In this document: positions 5,763 through 7,749 of the stretch, piece after piece
How positions within the stretch are numbered: the stretch's first letter is position 1
How the letters are laid out: the number at the start of each line of letters is the position of its first letter
From: an uncultured Burkholderiales bacterium
GTDB lineage: Bacteria; Pseudomonadota; Gammaproteobacteria; Burkholderiales; Burkholderiaceae_C
Assembly (NCBI GenBank): GCA_903871865.1
Contig: CAIQIL010000640.1
Span: 1 to 7,749, forward strand
DNA length: 7,749 bases
Direction: 5' to 3'
Program-made: the position numbers and the translations under genes
Notes under the pieces: generated by a model
Seen by the model: only the letters and a program-made list of their open reading frames with translations
What the model was told of the DNA's origin: nothing
Database searches by the model: none

Positions 5763-6227
5763 TCAGCCCAGCATGCCGGTTTCGCTGCCCAGTTGCGGCA
5801 GGTCCACCTTCGGAGCCGGCTTCCAGCCCTTCTTGCGGTGATCGACCACCACATTGGTGTAGATGCCACCGCGCACGTACCACTTGGCTGTGATGCGGAT
5901 GTAGCGCGGGTTGATGGCCTTGACCATGTCCGTGAGGATGTCGTTGGTGACCTTCTCGTGGAAGGCGCCGTCGTTGCGGTAGCTCCACATGTACATCTTC
6001 AGGCTCTTGAGCTCGATGCAGAGCTTGTCGGCGATGCAGTCGATGGTGAAGTGCGCGAAGTCGGGCTGGCCGGTCAGCGGGCAGAAGCAGGTGAACTCGG
6101 GCACCTGGAACTGGATGACGTAGTCACGCTCGGGCGCCGGGTTGGGGAAGACGTCGAGGTGGCGCGAAGGCGCCGAAGGCGGCGTGGCGGGCTTGGCGCG
6201 GGTGCTGACAGAAATAGGCTTGGCCAT
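5763..6227 (-). CDS. queF: NADPH-dependent 7-cyano-7-deazaguanine (preQ0) reductase QueF
   Basis: Reduces the nitrile of preQ0 to the amine preQ1 with NADPH in the cytoplasm, a step toward queuosine in the tRNA wobble position. With the ATG at 6227 the product is 154 residues, the usual length of the short single-domain type that forms homo-oligomers. The catalytic cysteine is C49 in FCPLTGQPDFAH, with D56 seven residues on. H90 and E91 (AFHEK) match the substrate-binding His-Glu pair. The signature ELKSLK at 72-77 (ELKSLKMYMWSYRNDGAFHE) matches the QueF motif. These spacings agree with Bacillus subtilis QueF (C55, D62, H96, E97, motif 78-83). An in-frame ATG at 6284 would add 19 residues and run into the promoter region, so I rejected it. 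The gene diverges from smc and is coupled to the membrane protein downstream. Confidence 0.97.
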   Translation of the reverse strand: MAKPISVSTRAKPATPPSAPSRHLDVFPNPAPERDYVIQFQVPEFTCFCPLTGQPDFAHFTIDCIADKLCIELKSLKMYMWSYRNDGAFHEKVTNDILTDMVKAINPRYIRITAKWYVRGGIYTNVVVDHRKKGWKPAPKVDLPQLGSETGMLG

Positions 6228-6329
6228 GGTGTCGAACGTGGGGGGAATTCGAAAACCCCGGATGGTATCATCGCCGCTTCTCAAAGGCCTGGATTTTTCT
6301 GAGATTCATCAGGCAAATCAACGACTTAG
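6228..6329. promoter_or_regulatory. Divergent intergenic region between queF and smc
   Basis: 102 bp with clearly more A/T than the flanking genes, placed between two divergent start codons, so both promoters should be here. It contains a GGGG/CCCC inverted repeat (6242-6259, ten-base loop) close to the queF start. No strong Shine-Dalgarno site is seen before either start. I see no preQ1 riboswitch architecture. Confidence 0.5.
6293..6321 (-). promoter_or_regulatory. Candidate sigma70-type promoter for queF
   Basis: On the minus strand TTGATT (6321-6316) and AAAAAT (6298-6293) are separated by 17 bases, each matching four of six consensus positions. Transcription would start about 58 bases before the queF ATG. 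Both boxes are imperfect, so this is only a candidate. Confidence 0.25.
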
Positions 6330-7749
6330 ATGCGTCTGAATTCGATCAAGCTGTCGGGCTTCAAGTCCTTCGCCGAGCCCACCCACTTCCAGCTGCCCGG
6401 GCAGCTCGTCGGCGTGGTGGGCCCGAACGGCTGCGGCAAGTCCAACATCATGGACGCCGTGCGCTGGGTGCTGGGCGAGTCGAAAGCCTCCGAGCTGCGC
6501 GGCGAGTCCATGCAGGACGTCATCTTCAACGGCTCGGGCAACCGCAAGCCGGCCAGCCGCGCCAGCGTGGAACTCGTCTTCAGCAACGAAGACGCCCGGG
6601 CCGGCGGCCAGTGGAACCAGTTCGCCGAGATCGCCGTCAAGCGCGTGCTGACCCGCGACGGCCCCTCGAGCTACTTCATCAACAACCAGCCGGTGCGCCG
6701 CCGCGACGTGCAGGACGTCTTCCTGGGCACGGGCCTGGGGCCGCGCGCCTACGCCATCATCGGCCAGGGCACGATCAGCCGGATCATCGAGTCCAAGCCG
6801 GAAGAGCTGCGCCTGTTCCTGGAAGAGGCCGCGGGCGTCTCCAAATACAAAGAGCGCCGCCGCGAGACCGAGAACCGCCTGAAAGACACCCGCGAGAACC
6901 TGACCCGCGTGGACGACATCCTGCGCGAGCTCAACAGCAACCTCGACAAGCTGGAAAAGCAGGCCGAGGTCGCCAGCCGCTACCACGCGCTGCAGGAGCA
7001 GGGCACGGCCAAGCTGCACCAGCTGTGGTTCTTGAAGCACCGCGACGCGTCGTCTGAAGAAACCCGCATCCATGCCGCCGTGAACGAGGCGACCAACGCG
7101 CTGGAAGCCCGCATGGCCGAGCTGCGCAGCGTGGAAGCCGAGCTGGAGCACGTGCGCCAGGACCACTACGCCGCCAGCGACGCGCTGCACGAGGCGCAGG
7201 GCTCGCTGGCCGAGGCCAACCTCGAAGTCAGCCGCCTGGAAGAGCGCATTCGCTACGTGGTGGAGGGGCGCCAGAAGGTCGAGCAGCGCCTGGCCGAGAT
7301 CCAGGCCCAGAACGACCAGTGGCGCGCCCGCAGCGACGAGGCCCAGACCGAGCTGGAAGAGCTGGCCGCCAAGATGGCGATGGGCGAGGAGCACGCCGAA
7401 ATCCTGGCCGCCCAGGCCGAAGAGCTCGCCATGAACGTGCCCACGCTGGAAGACGCCGTGCGCGCCGCCACGCAAAAGGCCAACGAGCAGCGCGGCGTGG
7501 CGGGCCAGGTGCAGCAGCAGATCCAGTTGCTGGCCGCCGAGTCGCGCAACGTCGATGACCAGGCCCGCCAGGTGCAGCAGCGCCGCGAGCGCCTGCGCAC
7601 CGAGGTGCAAGGCCTGGCCACGCCCGACGAGGCCCGCCTGGCCGAGCTGAAAGCCCAGCTCGAAGCCGGGGAGGAAGACCAGGCTGTGCTGGAAGCGCGC
7701 CTGGGCGAGCTGTCCGAGACCGTGCCCGCGCTGGACGACGCCCGCAAGG
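6330..7749 (+). CDS. smc: Chromosome segregation ATPase SMC, N-terminal 473 residues (3' end beyond window)
   Basis: SMC dimers work with ScpA and ScpB to load onto DNA and compact and align sister chromosomes. The start is fixed by the family-typical N-terminus MRLNSIKLSGFKSFAEPT. The Walker A motif GPNGCGKS is at 31-38. The conserved head sequence continues with DAVRWVLGE (42-50), FNGSGNRKP (66-74), a Q-loop region AIIGQGTISRIIESKPEE (142-159) and FLEEAAGVSKYKERR (163-177). From about residue 175 to the edge the protein is a long Glu/Ala/Gln/Arg-rich heptad coiled coil, as expected for the first arm. The hinge, second arm and C-terminal head with the signature and Walker B motifs lie outside the window, about 700 residues more in a normal SMC. 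No frame break is seen. There is no good ribosome binding site before the ATG. Confidence 0.98.
   Translation, partial: MRLNSIKLSGFKSFAEPTHFQLPGQLVGVVGPNGCGKSNIMDAVRWVLGESKASELRGESMQDVIFNGSGNRKPASRASVELVFSNEDARAGGQWNQFAEIAVKRVLTRDGPSSYFINNQPVRRRDVQDVFLGTGLGPRAYAIIGQGTISRIIESKPEELRLFLEEAAGVSKYKERRRETENRLKDTRENLTRVDDILRELNSNLDKLEKQAEVASRYHALQEQGTAKLHQLWFLKHRDASSEETRIHAAVNEATNALEARMAELRSVEAELEHVRQDHYAASDALHEAQGSLAEANLEVSRLEERIRYVVEGRQKVEQRLAEIQAQNDQWRARSDEAQTELEELAAKMAMGEEHAEILAAQAEELAMNVPTLEDAVRAATQKANEQRGVAGQVQQQIQLLAAESRNVDDQARQVQQRRERLRTEVQGLATPDEARLAELKAQLEAGEEDQAVLEARLGELSETVPALDDARK

Noticed and set aside
5758..5988. Upstream extension of the COG3235-like protein to an ATG at 5988
   Set aside because: The added residues are a His/Arg/Gly-rich shadow of queF; the GTG at 5757 marks where normal protein sequence begins.
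6228..6290. preQ1 riboswitch in the queF leader
   Set aside because: Only a simple GGGG/CCCC repeat is visible, without the pseudoknot layout of known preQ1 classes.
6318..7610. 430-codon open frame on the minus strand opposite smc
   Set aside because: A mirror of the smc coiled-coil codons (Leu/Gly/Val/Ala/His-rich); smc itself is unmistakable.

Overview
The window is GC-rich DNA that reads as the chromosome of a betaproteobacterium, most likely order Burkholderiales. That placement rests on the strong G/C bias at third codon positions, the SMC N-terminus, the short single-domain QueF and the style of the GGDEF proteins. It is inference, since no rRNA or other marker is present. Coding density is very high. 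Seven genes lie on the minus strand and one partial gene lies on the plus strand at the right edge.

Right part (5053-7749): smc, the chromosome-organising ATPase, begins at 6330 and runs off the end. It diverges from queF (5763-6227, preQ0 reductase of queuosine synthesis) across a 102-bp intergenic region. Five bases after queF comes a GTG-started polytopic membrane protein that resembles the COG3235/CbiM-like ECF permease family. This pairing hints at a transport role linked to queuosine precursors, but that is unproven.

Middle (2540-4923): two tandem, diverged membrane diguanylate cyclases share the same layout of six membrane segments, a short coiled linker and a GGEEF domain with an RxxD inhibitory site. 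They overlap by 4 bp (ATGA), so they are translationally coupled. A 129-bp leader with inverted repeats precedes them.

Left part (1-2479): a compact cluster of four genes of unknown function on the same strand. They are a secreted Cys-containing protein, a protein with one membrane segment, a TPSV-repeat linker and a C-terminal beta-rich domain, a protein with three predicted membrane segments, and the first 119 residues of a fourth protein. All predicted products are exported or membrane proteins except the last. This is the most plausible site of an undescribed system.

The three-segment protein has an anomaly. Its reading frame has no stop before the window edge, but its coding character ends near position 460. 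A one-base change at a G-run (458-461) would bring in a TGA at 437-439, which lies at the base of a 9-bp stem-loop. I saw no tRNA, rRNA, CRISPR array, insertion sequence or convincing rho-independent terminator.
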